NCBI RefSeq assembly: GCF_034555965.1
Contig: NZ_JAYDCK010000003.1
Location: 310,001-374,000 of the forward strand
DNA: 64,000 nucleotides
Origin: Aquicoccus sp. G2-2
GTDB lineage: Bacteria; Pseudomonadota; Alphaproteobacteria; Rhodobacterales; Rhodobacteraceae
Direction: 5' to 3'
Part shown: positions 9,060 through 18,414 of the stretch, piece after piece
Layout: every line of letters begins with the position of its first letter
Numbering within the stretch: the stretch's first letter is position 1
Notes under the pieces: model-generated
The model's input: only the letters and a program-made list of their open reading frames with translations
Databases searched by the model: none
What the model was told of the DNA's origin: nothing
Position numbers and translations under genes: made by a program

Positions 9060-10352
9060 ATGGCACTGGATACCGAAACCGGCATTGCGGCATATGACGC
9101 ACCTGAAAAAGACCTCTATGAAATTGGCGAAATGCCCCCCATGGGCCATGTCCCCAAGCAGATGTATGCATGGGCGATCCGCCGGGAGAGGCATGGTGAA
9201 CCCGACACCAGCTTTCAGGTGGAGGTCGTCGATACCTGGCAGATCGACAGTTATGAGGTTCTGGTGCTCGTGATGGCGGCTGGCGTCAACTACAATGGTG
9301 TCTGGGCTGGGCTTGGTGTTCCAATTTCGCCGTTCGATGGCCACAAGCAACCCTATCATATCGCGGGTTCGGATGCTTCCGGAATTGTTTGGGCCGTCGG
9401 GGACAAGGTGAAGACATGGAAGGTCGGCGATGAAGTCGTCATCCATTGTAATCAGGACGATGGCGACGACGAGGAATGTAATGGGGGTGACCCGATGTTC
9501 TCTCCCACGCAAAGGATATGGGGCTATGAAACCAATGATGGTTCATTTGCGCAGTTCACCCGCGTTCAGGCGCAACAGCTTCTGCCGCGTCCGAAACATC
9601 TGACGTGGGAAGAAAGCGCCTGCTACACCCTTACGTTGGCCACGGCCTATCGGATGCTTTTTGGCCATCACCCGCATGAGCTGAAACCCGGCCAGAACGT
9701 CCTTGTTTGGGGTGCAAGCGGCGGGCTCGGCTCGTTTGCGATCCAGCTTATCAACGCGGCAGGCGGCAACGCCGTTGGCGTGATCTCTGATGAAGACAAA
9801 CGCGAATTCGTCATGGATCTTGGTGCGAAGGGTGTCATCAACCGGAAGGATTTCAATTGCTGGGGGCAATTGCCCACTGTGAACACCACGGAATACGGCG
9901 AATGGTTCAAGGAAGTGCGCCGGTTCGGCAAAGCAATTTGGGATATCACCGGCAAGGGCAACAATGTGGATATTGTCTTTGAACATCCGGGGGAGGCGAC
10001 GTTCCCGGTCTCTTCGTTCGTATGCAAGAAAGGTGGCATGGTTGTAATCTGCGCCGGAACGACCGGCTTCAACTGCACCTTTGATGTCCGCTACATCTGG
10101 ATGCATCAGAAGCGCCTGCAAGGTTCGCATTTTGCGCATCTCAAGCAAGCCGCCGCAGCCAACCGGTTGATGGTCGAGCGCCGAATTGATCCATGTATGT
10201 CTGAAGTGTTTCCGTGGAGCGAAATTCCACATGCGCATATGAAGATGCTTCGTAATGAGCATAAGCCCGGGAATATGGCGGTTCTCGTTCAAGCCCCAAC
10301 AACCGGCTTGCGGACTGTGGAAGATGTTGTCGAGGCCGGGAAACAGACCTGA
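9060..10352 (+). CDS. ccr: Crotonyl-CoA carboxylase/reductase
   Basis: Ccr reductively carboxylates crotonyl-CoA with NADPH and CO2 to (2S)-ethylmalonyl-CoA, the signature step of the ethylmalonyl-CoA pathway. The 430-residue product is a medium-chain dehydrogenase/reductase: a GroES-like N-terminal part (VLVLVMAAGVNYNGVWAGLG), then the nucleotide-binding VWGASGGLGSFAIQL near residue 220, and FEHPGEATFPVSSFVCKKGG in the substrate half. The ATG at 9060 is preceded by AAGGA at good spacing; in-frame starts further upstream lack this. The gene for the epimerase is not in the window. Ecm is transcribed divergently from the acyltransferase before this gene. Confidence 0.95.
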   Translation: MALDTETGIAAYDAPEKDLYEIGEMPPMGHVPKQMYAWAIRRERHGEPDTSFQVEVVDTWQIDSYEVLVLVMAAGVNYNGVWAGLGVPISPFDGHKQPYHIAGSDASGIVWAVGDKVKTWKVGDEVVIHCNQDDGDDEECNGGDPMFSPTQRIWGYETNDGSFAQFTRVQAQQLLPRPKHLTWEESACYTLTLATAYRMLFGHHPHELKPGQNVLVWGASGGLGSFAIQLINAAGGNAVGVISDEDKREFVMDLGAKGVINRKDFNCWGQLPTVNTTEYGEWFKEVRRFGKAIWDITGKGNNVDIVFEHPGEATFPVSSFVCKKGGMVVICAGTTGFNCTFDVRYIWMHQKRLQGSHFAHLKQAAAANRLMVERRIDPCMSEVFPWSEIPHAHMKMLRNEHKPGNMAVLVQAPTTGLRTVEDVVEAGKQT

Positions 10353-10403
10353 ATGCCGCCCGGCATTGATCGGGTGAAGAACCTGCGATTGTGAGACATA
10401 CCT

Positions 10404-10429
10404 CAGCCCCACCTGATATCTTGGGGCTG
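10404..10429 (+). terminator. Hairpin downstream of ccr
   Basis: CAGCCCCA (10404-10411) and TGGGGCTG (10422-10429) form a perfect 8-bp stem with a 10-base loop, 51 bases after the ccr stop. A good U-run is absent, as is common in high-GC genomes. The rest of the 308-base gap to the next gene (10353-10660) shows nothing further that I can name. Confidence 0.5.
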
Positions 10430-10660
10430 GCGGTCGTGTTGCCATTTCGATGTTGCAGACCTCATTCTCGCTAATTTTGGGAAATGCGGACCAATTGGAT
10501 GTTCTCGCGGACTTGAAAGGTCTATGTCAGAGCGAACGGCCATACTGCCTTGGTGACCCTGCAAGTCCACGTATTGCAGGTGACGCATATACCTGAAAGT
10601 ACATGATGTGCATGGATGGATACGTTGTGCTTGTTCAGGGGGACCGATAGGTTCAGACGC

Positions 10661-12190
10661 ATGAATGAAGCCGTAATTTCCTTTTCCCACGACCAAGCGG
10701 ATGCTTATGATTCCATTGTTGAAGCTTTGCGTCCGTTAGGTGTCGATATTGTTGCGTGCGAGGTGATGCCACAGCGAGAAGGCAAAGGCATTACATTGGC
10801 CATTATGGGCAAGGCTGGATCAGGCAAGACGATGCTTCTTGCACAACTCTTCAAGGCCGTTGAGGAAAGCGGGGTAGAGGTTATTTCTGGCGACTATGAG
10901 GGTCGTAAACATAAGAACCGCCGCACAATTTCTATCCTCGCTCCGACCAACAAGGCGGCGAGTGTCCTACGGATGCAGGGCGTGCCGGCCACGACGATCC
11001 ACCGCATTTTATATACACCTGTGTATGATCCAGAGTATGAGCGCATCGCCGCGTGGTTGGCAGGTGACGGTGAAAAACCACAAATTGAAGGTTTGAGCGA
11101 TTCTGCGCTGGAACGGGCACTTGCTTTTTTCAAATTGAACCGCTCTATCCCCGGCGCGCTTGCCGCCGCAGGCCTGCGCGGGTCGGATTTTATCACTGGC
11201 TGGAAACGTCGCGATGAACCGCTTGATATCGGGTTTGTCGATGAAGCCTCGATGCTGGATGATAAACAGTTTGACGATCTACGAGAAATCTTTCCGATTT
11301 TGGTGCTGTTTGGCGATCCCGCGCAATTGGCTCCGGTCAACCAATCCGGCACTATGGTGTTTGATAAGCTTGAAGCCGAGGTTCGACACGAACTCCATCG
11401 GATTCACCGTCAGGAAGCATCGAACCCGATCCTTGATCTGGCGCATGCACTTGCTGACCCTGCGATGGATTTTGAAACCTTTGAGGCGATGATCGAAACA
11501 ATTGCTAAGCAAGATGAACGCGTGGTCTGGGCGCAGCGTGTCGAGGTAGACATGATGGCGCGTAGCCCGGTGCTTGTTTGGCGTAATGCAACACGGATTC
11601 GACTGATCAATGCATTTCGGCGCGTGCATGGCGCACCTGAAGATGCTCTTCTCTCTGGCGAACCATTGATATGCGATGGGCTTGAATTGCCTCTAAAGCA
11701 TCGTAAGCGCAGACTAGACTTGGAGGCGCGCGGGCTGATCAAGGGGGCACAGGTCGTCTATCTTGGGCCGGGCCGAAAGGCGGGGTTTTCACGGTTGCAT
11801 GTTGTTGGCGCTCCTGATCCGCAGATTTCGGCGGCGTCCATCGTCAAGATTGAAAAGCCGGATGAAGAAGAGCCCTTTATTCCATTTGCAGCAAGGATGG
11901 GGGCAGTTTTTCTTCATGGGGCAGCGATTACTATTCATAAAGCGCAAGGCTCGCAATGGAAGGATGTGCAAGTCTTTTCACCGGATCTTCATGCCGCCGC
12001 GCGAATGGGACGTGTGGAAGCAGGGCAGCCTTTATGGAAACGACTAGCCTACGTTGCAATCACGCGGGCGCAGGAGCGTTTATTCTGGGTCGTGCGTAAT
12101 CGGTTGGCCAAGCCAACGTATGCGCTCACGACCGATGATTTGCAGGTACCAGCGGTGCCACTTCATCTCGAAGCCAAAGAAAGTGTGTAA
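10661..12190 (+). CDS. RecD-like ATP-dependent DNA helicase (AAA_30/UvrD_C_2)
   Basis: A superfamily 1B helicase of about 509 residues. The Walker A loop is GKAGSGKT near residue 51. FVDEAS (Walker B), GDPAQLAPV (motif III), TIHKAQGSQW (motif V region) and VAITRAQERLFWV (motif VI) follow in order. This set is typical of RecD/Dda-type 5'-3' helicases that act in recombination and replication fork repair. It lacks the long N-terminal OB/HhH part of RecD2, so it resembles the short phage Dda-like members common as single genes in Rhodobacterales. The ATG at 10661 (MNEAVIS) is chosen; an in-frame ATG lies 15 codons upstream. Confidence 0.85.
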   Translation: MNEAVISFSHDQADAYDSIVEALRPLGVDIVACEVMPQREGKGITLAIMGKAGSGKTMLLAQLFKAVEESGVEVISGDYEGRKHKNRRTISILAPTNKAASVLRMQGVPATTIHRILYTPVYDPEYERIAAWLAGDGEKPQIEGLSDSALERALAFFKLNRSIPGALAAAGLRGSDFITGWKRRDEPLDIGFVDEASMLDDKQFDDLREIFPILVLFGDPAQLAPVNQSGTMVFDKLEAEVRHELHRIHRQEASNPILDLAHALADPAMDFETFEAMIETIAKQDERVVWAQRVEVDMMARSPVLVWRNATRIRLINAFRRVHGAPEDALLSGEPLICDGLELPLKHRKRRLDLEARGLIKGAQVVYLGPGRKAGFSRLHVVGAPDPQISAASIVKIEKPDEEEPFIPFAARMGAVFLHGAAITIHKAQGSQWKDVQVFSPDLHAAARMGRVEAGQPLWKRLAYVAITRAQERLFWVVRNRLAKPTYALTTDDLQVPAVPLHLEAKESV

Positions 12191-12193
12191 TAT

Positions 12194-12967
12194 TCAGCTC
12201 CGGCCGAACATGCGGAAAAAAGCTGAGGCACCCCAACCTGCAGCAATCGCTATGGCGAGAGAGAGCAGGCCATAAATCAGAGGGCGCTCGTGGGACAGGC
12301 TATATAGAAACTGCTCCAACCCAACTTTGTGTACGCCGATCGTCGTTTCGAAGTGAGAAACAACATTGCCATTGCGTGTAAGGAAGATACGGGTTTTGTA
12401 ATTCCCTTCCGTCAGATTTGAGGGGAGGTGAACGGTCGTGCGGAACAACGTTTGCTCCTCGAATTGAACCGCGTTCTCATTGAATTGATAAAGACCGTTT
12501 TCTTGGCGAATTCTGATTACGGCGTCGGTAAAGGCTTCCGGATCACTCACATAAGAAGCCGCTCCGATCGAACGGATCGCACGCGGCACGGAGATATGAT
12601 GGCGCAAGTCTTCGGTGTGGTTGATTGCATCATTGAAGGGCGCGCTCGTTGAGACCGAATAGAAAGCGGGCGCGGAACTGATACTTACCGAGTCGGCGTT
12701 GATCCAGATGCCATACTTTTTTGCCTTTCGTCGTACCGTCAGCGGCACTGACGGCCCCTCAATGACGATAACAACTTCCAATGGCGCGCCAGTTGGTGGC
12801 GGAGCCTCACGCTTCACGCCGCCAAATATCAGGATTTCGGAACCGTCAAAATTTGCAGTTATCGCCACGCGGCTTTGACTGAGTCCAAGCACTACTTCTT
12901 CTGCCAGGCCAGACGAATGGGTGAATGTCAGGATGGCAAAGAATGCGGCGAAATAACGAAACATCAA
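12194..12967 (-). CDS. TIGR02186 family transmembrane protein
   Basis: A 257-residue protein of the alphaproteobacterial TIGR02186 family of unknown function. It has a cleavable-looking signal peptide (FAAFFAILTFTHSSGLAEE), a beta-rich extracytoplasmic domain of about 190 residues, and one C-terminal membrane helix (LIYGLLSLAIAIAAGWGASAFF) with a short basic tail inside. This topology leaves the domain in the periplasm. Members are often found beside TauE/SafE-type exporters; none is adjacent here. It is convergent with the helicase, 3 bases apart. No function is proposed. Confidence 0.75.
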   Translation of the reverse strand: MMFRYFAAFFAILTFTHSSGLAEEVVLGLSQSRVAITANFDGSEILIFGGVKREAPPPTGAPLEVVIVIEGPSVPLTVRRKAKKYGIWINADSVSISSAPAFYSVSTSAPFNDAINHTEDLRHHISVPRAIRSIGAASYVSDPEAFTDAVIRIRQENGLYQFNENAVQFEEQTLFRTTVHLPSNLTEGNYKTRIFLTRNGNVVSHFETTIGVHKVGLEQFLYSLSHERPLIYGLLSLAIAIAAGWGASAFFRMFGRS

Positions 12968-13173
12968 TACCCCCTTGAAGCGTTGACTGAAACCTCGGTA
13001 GCGAAGCGGTCGACCTGCATGGCGGGTAACTAGCCTTGGGTGCCGCCGCAGTTCAAGGCTTAAAGCGCCCCGCCGTTAACCTGTAACATCAGATGAAGGT
13101 GAGACGCGCGTGACGCTGATATGCTGTGCGGCGCACGGCATCATCTGTGGCGTGGGGCATAGGGCGGGGTGAG

Positions 13174-13587
13174 TCATTTGAACCGTTTTGACATGACCAG
13201 CGCATCCGCGCGGGTGTTGTTGCGCAAGTCGTAGTAGCCCGTGCGGCGAGCAACAAGCGTGTATCCGGAAGTTTGGTAAAGCCCAATTGCAGGGTGATTT
13301 TCCGAGTCTACCTCAAGAAAAGCACGAATCGCACCGCGCGCCTGAGCTTCGAGCTCAAAATTGCGCAAGCAGGTGCGCGCTAGGTTTTGACGGCGCTGCT
13401 CTGGATAGGTGACGATGGTGAGAAGTTCCGCCTCGTCGGCGACTGCCCGCCCAAGCGCGAAACTGTGGGTGCTGGCGCAAAGAAAAACATAAGGGCTTTC
13501 GAGAAGGGCGGCGAATTCCGCAGCAGTCCAAGGCCGGATTCGAGAAAAACCCCGCGCATGGAGTTTTTCGAGCGCTTCAGGCGTCAT
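13174..13587 (-). CDS. rimI: Ribosomal-protein-alanine-type N-acetyltransferase
   Basis: A 137-residue GNAT protein placed directly after tsaB, the position rimI has in many bacteria. The acetyl-CoA loop is degenerate (EQRRQNLARTCL near residue 80), and the C-terminal strand NHPAIGLYQTSGYTLVARRTGYY matches RimI-type members. RimI acetylates the N-terminus of ribosomal protein S18, though members differ in target. The ATG at 13587 overlaps the end of tsaB by 11 bases, indicating translational coupling; a longer frame upstream has low-complexity His/Arg residues and is not used. Confidence 0.78.
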   Translation of the reverse strand: MTPEALEKLHARGFSRIRPWTAAEFAALLESPYVFLCASTHSFALGRAVADEAELLTIVTYPEQRRQNLARTCLRNFELEAQARGAIRAFLEVDSENHPAIGLYQTSGYTLVARRTGYYDLRNNTRADALVMSKRFK

Positions 13588-14239
13588 CAAGGATGATTGG
13601 TGATGTCTCGCGTGCGGGAGTTGCATTCGCGGCGCGGATGTAAAGCGGTGTCGGCGATGGGCTTTCATCGGGCGCGGATGCGGCAATGCGCGCGATGGCT
13701 TCTGCAAGAGGGTGGTGAGGAGTTAAAACCTCCCCGGAGAGGATTTTGGCGCAATCATCAGCGTGAGCGCCAACCCAGGTGGTTTCGATTGCAGGCCAGA
13801 GGCTTTCGATCTCATCTAAGTGGCAGAGAACCGGTGCATTGGTGGCGCTATCTGCCAGAAATTGCTGAAGATAAACCTGCTCTCGTGGAGCTGCGACAAG
13901 GGCCACACATGGGCGAGGCTGATCCAAGGCAAGGCTGTCGAGTGTTGGCACACCGATTGCCGGAATATCAAGCCCGAGTGCCAAGCCGCGTGCCGCTGCT
14001 ACTGAAATCCGTATCCCAGTGAAATTTCCGGGGCCAGTGCCGACGCCAATTCGATCCAGATCGCGCCAGGTGACGTCGGCCTTGGCAAACATCTCTTCGA
14101 TCAATGGGATCAGCCTTTCGGCCTGACCGCGGCTCATTTCCTCGACTTGGCTTGCGATAATCTCTTGACCTCTCAGCAAAGCGGCCGCGCAATGCGCGAC
14201 CGATGTGTCAAAGCCGAGTGTGAGCTTGTCAGACGGCAA
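13577..14239 (-). CDS. tsaB: tRNA threonylcarbamoyladenosine biosynthesis protein TsaB
   Basis: TsaB is the non-catalytic partner of TsaD in making t6A at position 37 of ANN-decoding tRNAs. The ASKHA fold is visible from the first strand (LTLGFDTSVAHCAAAL) and the signature GPGNFTGIRISVAAARGLALG near residue 70. At 220 residues the length is normal. The gene overlaps nfuA upstream by 11 bases and rimI downstream by 11 bases, so the three genes form a tight translational unit. Confidence 0.93.
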   Translation of the reverse strand: MPSDKLTLGFDTSVAHCAAALLRGQEIIASQVEEMSRGQAERLIPLIEEMFAKADVTWRDLDRIGVGTGPGNFTGIRISVAAARGLALGLDIPAIGVPTLDSLALDQPRPCVALVAAPREQVYLQQFLADSATNAPVLCHLDEIESLWPAIETTWVGAHADDCAKILSGEVLTPHHPLAEAIARIAASAPDESPSPTPLYIRAANATPARETSPIILDDA

Positions 14240-14792
14240 CAGGTCGCACCTCTGTCACTTCGGGTATGTAATGGCGCAGCAGATTTTCAATGCCCATCTT
14301 GAGCGTCAGCGTCGAAGAGGGGCAACCCGCACAAGCGCCTTGCATGTGCAGATAGACCACACCCTCGTCAAAGCCGTGGAAGGTGATGTCGCCACCATCC
14401 TGCGCCACGGCGGGACGGACGCGGGTATCCAGTAGGGACTTGATCTGATCAATGATCGCGCTGTCGGGGCCGTTTTCGTCGGTGGCGTGTGACGGCGTTA
14501 CAACCCCTTCGGCCATTACTGGCTGACCGGATTGGAAGTGCTCCATGATGGCACCGAGGATGGCCGGTTTGACGTGATCCCATTCCGTGTCTTCAGTTTT
14601 CGTCACTGTAACGAAATCATTGCCGAGAAAGACGCCGGAAATGCCGCTGACCGAGAAAATGCGCGCTGCGAGCGGGGAGATGTCTTTTCCGACAGGTGCG
14701 GGAAAATCAGCGGTCCCTGCTTGCATTACGGCAAGGCCGGGCAGGAATTTCAGGGTTGCCGGATTCGGGGTGGATTCGGTTTGGATGAACAT
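14229..14792 (-). CDS. nfuA: NfuA-type Fe-S cluster carrier
   Basis: An iron-sulfur scaffold/carrier of 187 residues that delivers clusters to apoproteins. The N-terminal Nfu_N domain (MFIQTESTPNPATLKFLPG) is followed by the NifU-like C-terminal domain with the cluster-binding Cys pair in CAGCPSS near residue 150. Length and order of domains match alphaproteobacterial Nfu proteins. It is the first gene of the nfuA-tsaB-rimI unit. Confidence 0.92.
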   Translation of the reverse strand: MFIQTESTPNPATLKFLPGLAVMQAGTADFPAPVGKDISPLAARIFSVSGISGVFLGNDFVTVTKTEDTEWDHVKPAILGAIMEHFQSGQPVMAEGVVTPSHATDENGPDSAIIDQIKSLLDTRVRPAVAQDGGDITFHGFDEGVVYLHMQGACAGCPSSTLTLKMGIENLLRHYIPEVTEVRPVAV

Positions 14793-14881
14793 TGGCGCAC
14801 TTCCTTATCGCTTCTCACTGATATGCGTGCGGACGCATCGGATGTCAAGAATTGGAACCGTTCTAAAGTGTGGCGATCCAT

Positions 14882-15337
14882 TCATGTAATGGCTTCCAGT
14901 CGCTCCTTCGACAAGTCGCCCGGAACGATGGTGATCGGTATGTCGAGGCTCCCGGAATTGCGGGTGAGTTGCGTGACCAACGGGCCGGGGCCTTTGCGAT
15001 CGGTGCCCGCGCCAAGAACAACGATGCCAATGTCGGGGTCTTCTTTTACCTGTGCCAGAATTTCGCCGACCGGTTCGCCTTCTCGGATCATGAGTTCGGG
15101 ATCGACGCCTTGCTTGTCGCGCATCCATTTTGCAAACACTTCGAAATGCGCTTCGATACGTTCGCGTGCTTCTTCGCGCATGATATCGCCAACACCGATC
15201 CAGTGATTGAATTCGTCGGGGCGGATGATTGCAAGGATCGCGACCCCGCCGCCCGTGTGTGCAGCGCGCATGGCGGCGAACCGCATTGCGTTCAGGCATT
15301 CGCGGCTGTCATCCAGCACGACAAGAAACTTACGCAT
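14882..15337 (-). CDS. Universal stress protein (UspA family)
   Basis: A single-domain UspA protein of 151 residues. The N-terminal strand and Asp (KFLVVLDDSRECLNAM) and the later GIVVLGAGTDRKGPGP stretch match the nucleotide-binding fold of the family, although the usual G-x2-G-x9-G-S/T motif is only loosely present. The ATG at 15337 is chosen because it has GGGAG just upstream and because family members start exactly at this strand. Its role in stress survival is inferred from the family only. Confidence 0.85.
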   Translation of the reverse strand: MRKFLVVLDDSRECLNAMRFAAMRAAHTGGGVAILAIIRPDEFNHWIGVGDIMREEARERIEAHFEVFAKWMRDKQGVDPELMIREGEPVGEILAQVKEDPDIGIVVLGAGTDRKGPGPLVTQLTRNSGSLDIPITIVPGDLSKERLEAIT

Positions 15338-15429
15338 GGCGGACTCCCTCGATTTTGAGAGATCATGGCGCATGGTTGGAGTGCTGGCAACGTGTGAGTG
15401 CTGCATGGGTTTAGACAACTCGCCGCAGT

Positions 15430-16299
15430 TCAGCCGTTGGACGCTGCCCAATCCCAATAGAGGTCGCGCGCCTGCCGGGTGATCGGGCCGATCTGGTATT
15501 GGGTGTCGTCGAATGCTGTAACTGGCGTGACCTTTGACATGTTACCAGAGAGGAATACCTCATCTGCGTCGTGAAAATCCTCGAATGAAAGCACGGCCTC
15601 GTGGACGCGCAGGCCTTCATTTGTAAGGTTGGCGATGTGGCGCGCGCGGGTGATGCCCGCGAGGAACGTGCCGTTGGCGATCGGCGTGAAAACGTCGCCA
15701 TCCTTGACCATGAAGATATTCGCGGTTGCCGTTTCCGCCACATTGCCGGTGGCGTCGGCAACCAGCGCGTTGCCGAAGCCCTTGGCCTTTGCCTCGGCGA
15801 TCATGCGGGCGTTATTGGGATAAAGGCAGCCCGCCTTGGCGTTGACCACAGCATCTTCGAGCACGGGGCGACGAAAGCGCGTGCGGGTGAGCGTGGTCGA
15901 GGAGGTTTCGGCGGGCATCGGGATCGCTTCGAGGCAGATTGCAAAGCCAGTCGCGTCGGGGCTGGGTGCAATTGCGCTGAGGGTCATGTCTCCGTTGATG
16001 CCCCAATACATCGGGCGGATATAGACGGCTTCTGATTTGTCATACATCTCAAGGCCTTCGCGGACGATATCGACCATCTCAGCGGTCCCGACCGTGGGCG
16101 CAAGCATCAGCGCCGAAGCAGAACGGTTTATCCGCGCACAATGCGCTTCAAGGTCGGGGGCCAGACCTTCGAAGTAGCGCGCACCATCAAAAACGGTGGT
16201 GCCAAGCCATGCACCATGATCTGCTGATGTCATCACCGGCACTTCGCCTTCGTGCCATGTGCCATTGAAATAAGTGCGGATATTGCTGCCCACTGACAT
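15430..16299 (-). CDS. ilvE: Branched-chain amino acid aminotransferase
   Basis: A fold-type IV PLP aminotransferase of 289 residues that interconverts Leu, Ile and Val with their keto acids. Visible motifs are GTTVFDGARYFEG near residue 33, NAKAGCLYPNNARMIAEAKAKG (with the Schiff-base Lys near 153), and NVAETATANIFMVKDG with the PLP-phosphate contact Glu. D-amino-acid transaminases share this fold, but the YIRPMYWG segment and length fit IlvE. It is downstream of trpS, 198 bases away, with no leader-peptide pattern that I could find. Confidence 0.88.
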   Translation of the reverse strand: MSVGSNIRTYFNGTWHEGEVPVMTSADHGAWLGTTVFDGARYFEGLAPDLEAHCARINRSASALMLAPTVGTAEMVDIVREGLEMYDKSEAVYIRPMYWGINGDMTLSAIAPSPDATGFAICLEAIPMPAETSSTTLTRTRFRRPVLEDAVVNAKAGCLYPNNARMIAEAKAKGFGNALVADATGNVAETATANIFMVKDGDVFTPIANGTFLAGITRARHIANLTNEGLRVHEAVLSFEDFHDADEVFLSGNMSKVTPVTAFDDTQYQIGPITRQARDLYWDWAASNG

Positions 16300-16430
16300 G
16301 CTGCGACTCCTTGCGATTGCCGCGCGAGGGTAGGGCGATGGCAGGGGAGGAGCAAGGGTGAGCGCGGCTTAAAATGGCGCGCATGTGGCTTCGGTGAAAA
16401 GAGTGAAGATCGACGTTTGAGAGCGCGACC

Positions 16431-16454
16431 AGACCGGCGCGCAAACGCCGGTCT
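16431..16454. terminator. 9-bp stem hairpin between trpS and ilvE
   Basis: AGACCGGCG (16431-16439) and CGCCGGTCT (16446-16454) form a perfect stem with a six-base loop, 44 bases beyond the trpS stop on the minus strand. There is no U-run on that side. It probably ends trpS transcription before ilvE. Confidence 0.5.
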
Positions 16455-16497
16455 CAATATGGTTTTTCATGATTAGTGACAAAGCCTTAACAGAGGC

Positions 16498-17514
16498 TTA
16501 ACGCACCATCCCCACGATATCGTAGGTTTTCTGCAAGATCGGCGCCGCGATGGCGCGCGCACGGTCGGCGCCGCGTTGCAATATCCGGTCAATTTCGCTC
16601 TGGTCTTGCATCAGCCGTGCCATTTCGCCCGAAATCGGGGCTAGTTTTTCTACGGCTAGCTCTGCGAGCATTGGTTTGAATTCCGAAAACTGTTTGCCGC
16701 CAATCTGTTTCAGCGCCTGATCAACGCCCACCTCTGAGAGTGCAGCATAAATGTTAACAAGATTGCGGGCCTCCGGACGTCCCTGCAGCCCTTCGGCCTC
16801 GGACGGGAGGGCGTCGGGGTCGGTCTTGGCTTTGCGGATTTTCTTGGCGATGGTATCGGCATTGTCGGTCATGTTGATGCGCGAAGCATCGGACGGATCG
16901 GATTTCGACATTTTCTTGGACCCGTCGCGCAGGCTCATCACCCGTGTGGCGGCGCCTTCGATCACCGGCTCGGTAATCGGAAAGAAATCGACGCCGTAGT
17001 CGTGATTGAACTTGGTGGCGATGTCGCGGGTCAGCTCAAGATGTTGCTTTTGGTCTTCGCCGACCGGCACATGAGTGGCGTGATAAACAAGGATGTCCGC
17101 CGCCATCAGCGACGGGTAAGCAAAAAGCCCGAGCGATGCGTTTTCCTTATTCTTGCCCGCCTTGTCCTTCCACTGGGTCATCCGGCTCATCCAGCCCATG
17201 CGCGCGACACAGTTGAAAATCCAGGCAAGTTGCGCGTGTTCGGCAACTTGTGATTGGTTGAAAAGAATGGACTTTTCCGGGTCGAGCCCGGCGGCAATAA
17301 AGCCTGCGGCCAATTCCCGCGTTGCGGCGTGCAACTCTGCGGGCTCTTGCCAGACGGTGATTGCGTGCAGGTCGACCATGCAATAGAGCGCCTCAACGCC
17401 CTGATTCTGAAGCTCGGTGAAGCGTTTGAGGGCGCCAAGGTAGTTGCCCAGGTGCAGGTTGCCCGAAGGCTGGATGCCCGAAAAGACGCGCGGGCTGAAA
17501 GTGGCCTCTGCCAT
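16498..17514 (-). CDS. trpS: Tryptophan--tRNA ligase
   Basis: TrpRS charges tRNA-Trp. It is a class I synthetase of 338 residues with the HIGH-type motif in [13 protein letters not shown] near residue 18 and KMSKS in [11 protein letters not shown] near 200, both intact. The frame stays open for another 270 codons upstream, but that extension is His/Gln/Arg-rich antisense to the rhomboid-like gene and is not real. The ATG at 17514 has GGAGAAAC upstream and matches the normal TrpS start ([15 protein letters not shown]). Confidence 0.96.
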   Translation of the reverse strand: MAEATFSPRVFSGIQPSGNLHLGNYLGALKRFTELQNQGVEALYCMVDLHAITVWQEPAELHAATRELAAGFIAAGLDPEKSILFNQSQVAEHAQLAWIFNCVARMGWMSRMTQWKDKAGKNKENASLGLFAYPSLMAADILVYHATHVPVGEDQKQHLELTRDIATKFNHDYGVDFFPITEPVIEGAATRVMSLRDGSKKMSKSDPSDASRINMTDNADTIAKKIRKAKTDPDALPSEAEGLQGRPEARNLVNIYAALSEVGVDQALKQIGGKQFSEFKPMLAELAVEKLAPISGEMARLMQDQSEIDRILQRGADRARAIAAPILQKTYDIVGMVR

Positions 17515-17589
17515 TGAGGTTTCTCCGTCTGGATTTATGGCTTCGCGTGGCTTACCCATGGGGTGAAGGCCCGTCAAGGAAGAGCGGAC

Positions 17590-18276
17590 ATGAGCAGCAA
17601 CCAACACCAGCATCCGGTCAACCCGATCAACCCCGTCGTGGTGGTGATCTTTCTTGTCATTCTTGGGATCGAATTGGTGTTCACCCTGGGAAATCAGGGG
17701 TTTATCGGCGGGCCGGAGGCTGTGGGCTGGCGCGTGGAGGCGATCAACGATTACGGGTTCAGCGGCACCGCGTTCCATTGGATGCTGGACAACAACCAAT
17801 GGCCACCGGCGTTTCTCATGCGGTTCGTGACTTATATGTTCGTGAGCGGCAATTTCACCCAAATGATTGTGGCGGGGGTAATGCTGCTGGCGCTGGGCAA
17901 GTTCGTAGGCGAGGTATTTTCCGGTTGGGCGGTGGTGGTGGTATTTTTGGGGTCGGGTATTGGCGGGGCATTGATCTGGGGGCTTCTGCTTGACGATCCG
18001 ACCTTTGTAATTGGCGCGTTTCCGGGGGTTTACGGGCTTATTGGTGGGTTCACCTATATCCTTTGGTTGCGCCTTGGAGAGAGCGGCGACAACCAGTATC
18101 GCGCTTTTGCGATGATTGGATTTTTGATGCTTATCCAGTTGTTTTTTGGTATTATTTACGGTGCGCGCACCGATTGGCTGGTTGATCTGGGCGGCTTTGT
18201 TTCGGGCTTCTTGTTGTCTTTCGTGGTCAGCCCCGGCGGCTGGAAAAGGCTGCGCGCCAAGCTGCGCCACGAATGA
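17590..18276 (+). CDS. Rhomboid-fold membrane protein lacking the catalytic dyad
   Basis: A 228-residue protein with about six membrane helices that aligns with bacterial rhomboid intramembrane proteases. The positions that normally carry catalysis are altered. The GxSG serine loop reads GAFPGVYG near residues 142-149, so the Ser is absent. The AHLGGF helix that carries the His reads VDLGGFVSG near 198-206, with Asp instead. The N-terminal [14 protein letters not shown] segment also lacks the usual His residues. Family knowledge would therefore make this a pseudoprotease that binds or routes membrane clients. The ATG at 17590 has AAGGAAGAG upstream. Confidence 0.82.
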   Translation: MSSNQHQHPVNPINPVVVVIFLVILGIELVFTLGNQGFIGGPEAVGWRVEAINDYGFSGTAFHWMLDNNQWPPAFLMRFVTYMFVSGNFTQMIVAGVMLLALGKFVGEVFSGWAVVVVFLGSGIGGALIWGLLLDDPTFVIGAFPGVYGLIGGFTYILWLRLGESGDNQYRAFAMIGFLMLIQLFFGIIYGARTDWLVDLGGFVSGFLLSFVVSPGGWKRLRAKLRHE

Positions 18277-18371
18277 CCGTCCCGCATGGTTAACGCCCGG
18301 ATTGGGGCGAAAACCGGCTGTCTGCACCCCGGCTGCTGCCCTGTCTGCGATGCGTATGGCGGCGGGGGCGT

Positions 18372-18411
18372 GATTTTGCGCCGCAAAATCGGTTAATGCA
18401 CCGCGCGGTGC
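18372..18411. terminator. Two adjacent hairpins between rhomboid-like gene and murJ
   Basis: GATTTTGC (18372-18379) pairs with GCAAAATC (18383-18390), and GCACCGCGCGGTGC (18398-18411) is a perfect 14-bp palindrome directly after the murJ stop. They separate two convergent genes and probably act as a two-way terminator. Confidence 0.5.
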
Positions 18412-18414
18412 GCT

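Noticed and set aside
17515-18327. In-frame upstream extension of trpS by about 270 codons
   Set aside because: The residues are His/Gln/Arg/Lys-rich and lie antisense to the intact rhomboid-like gene. The ATG at 17514 has a ribosome site and a normal TrpS start.
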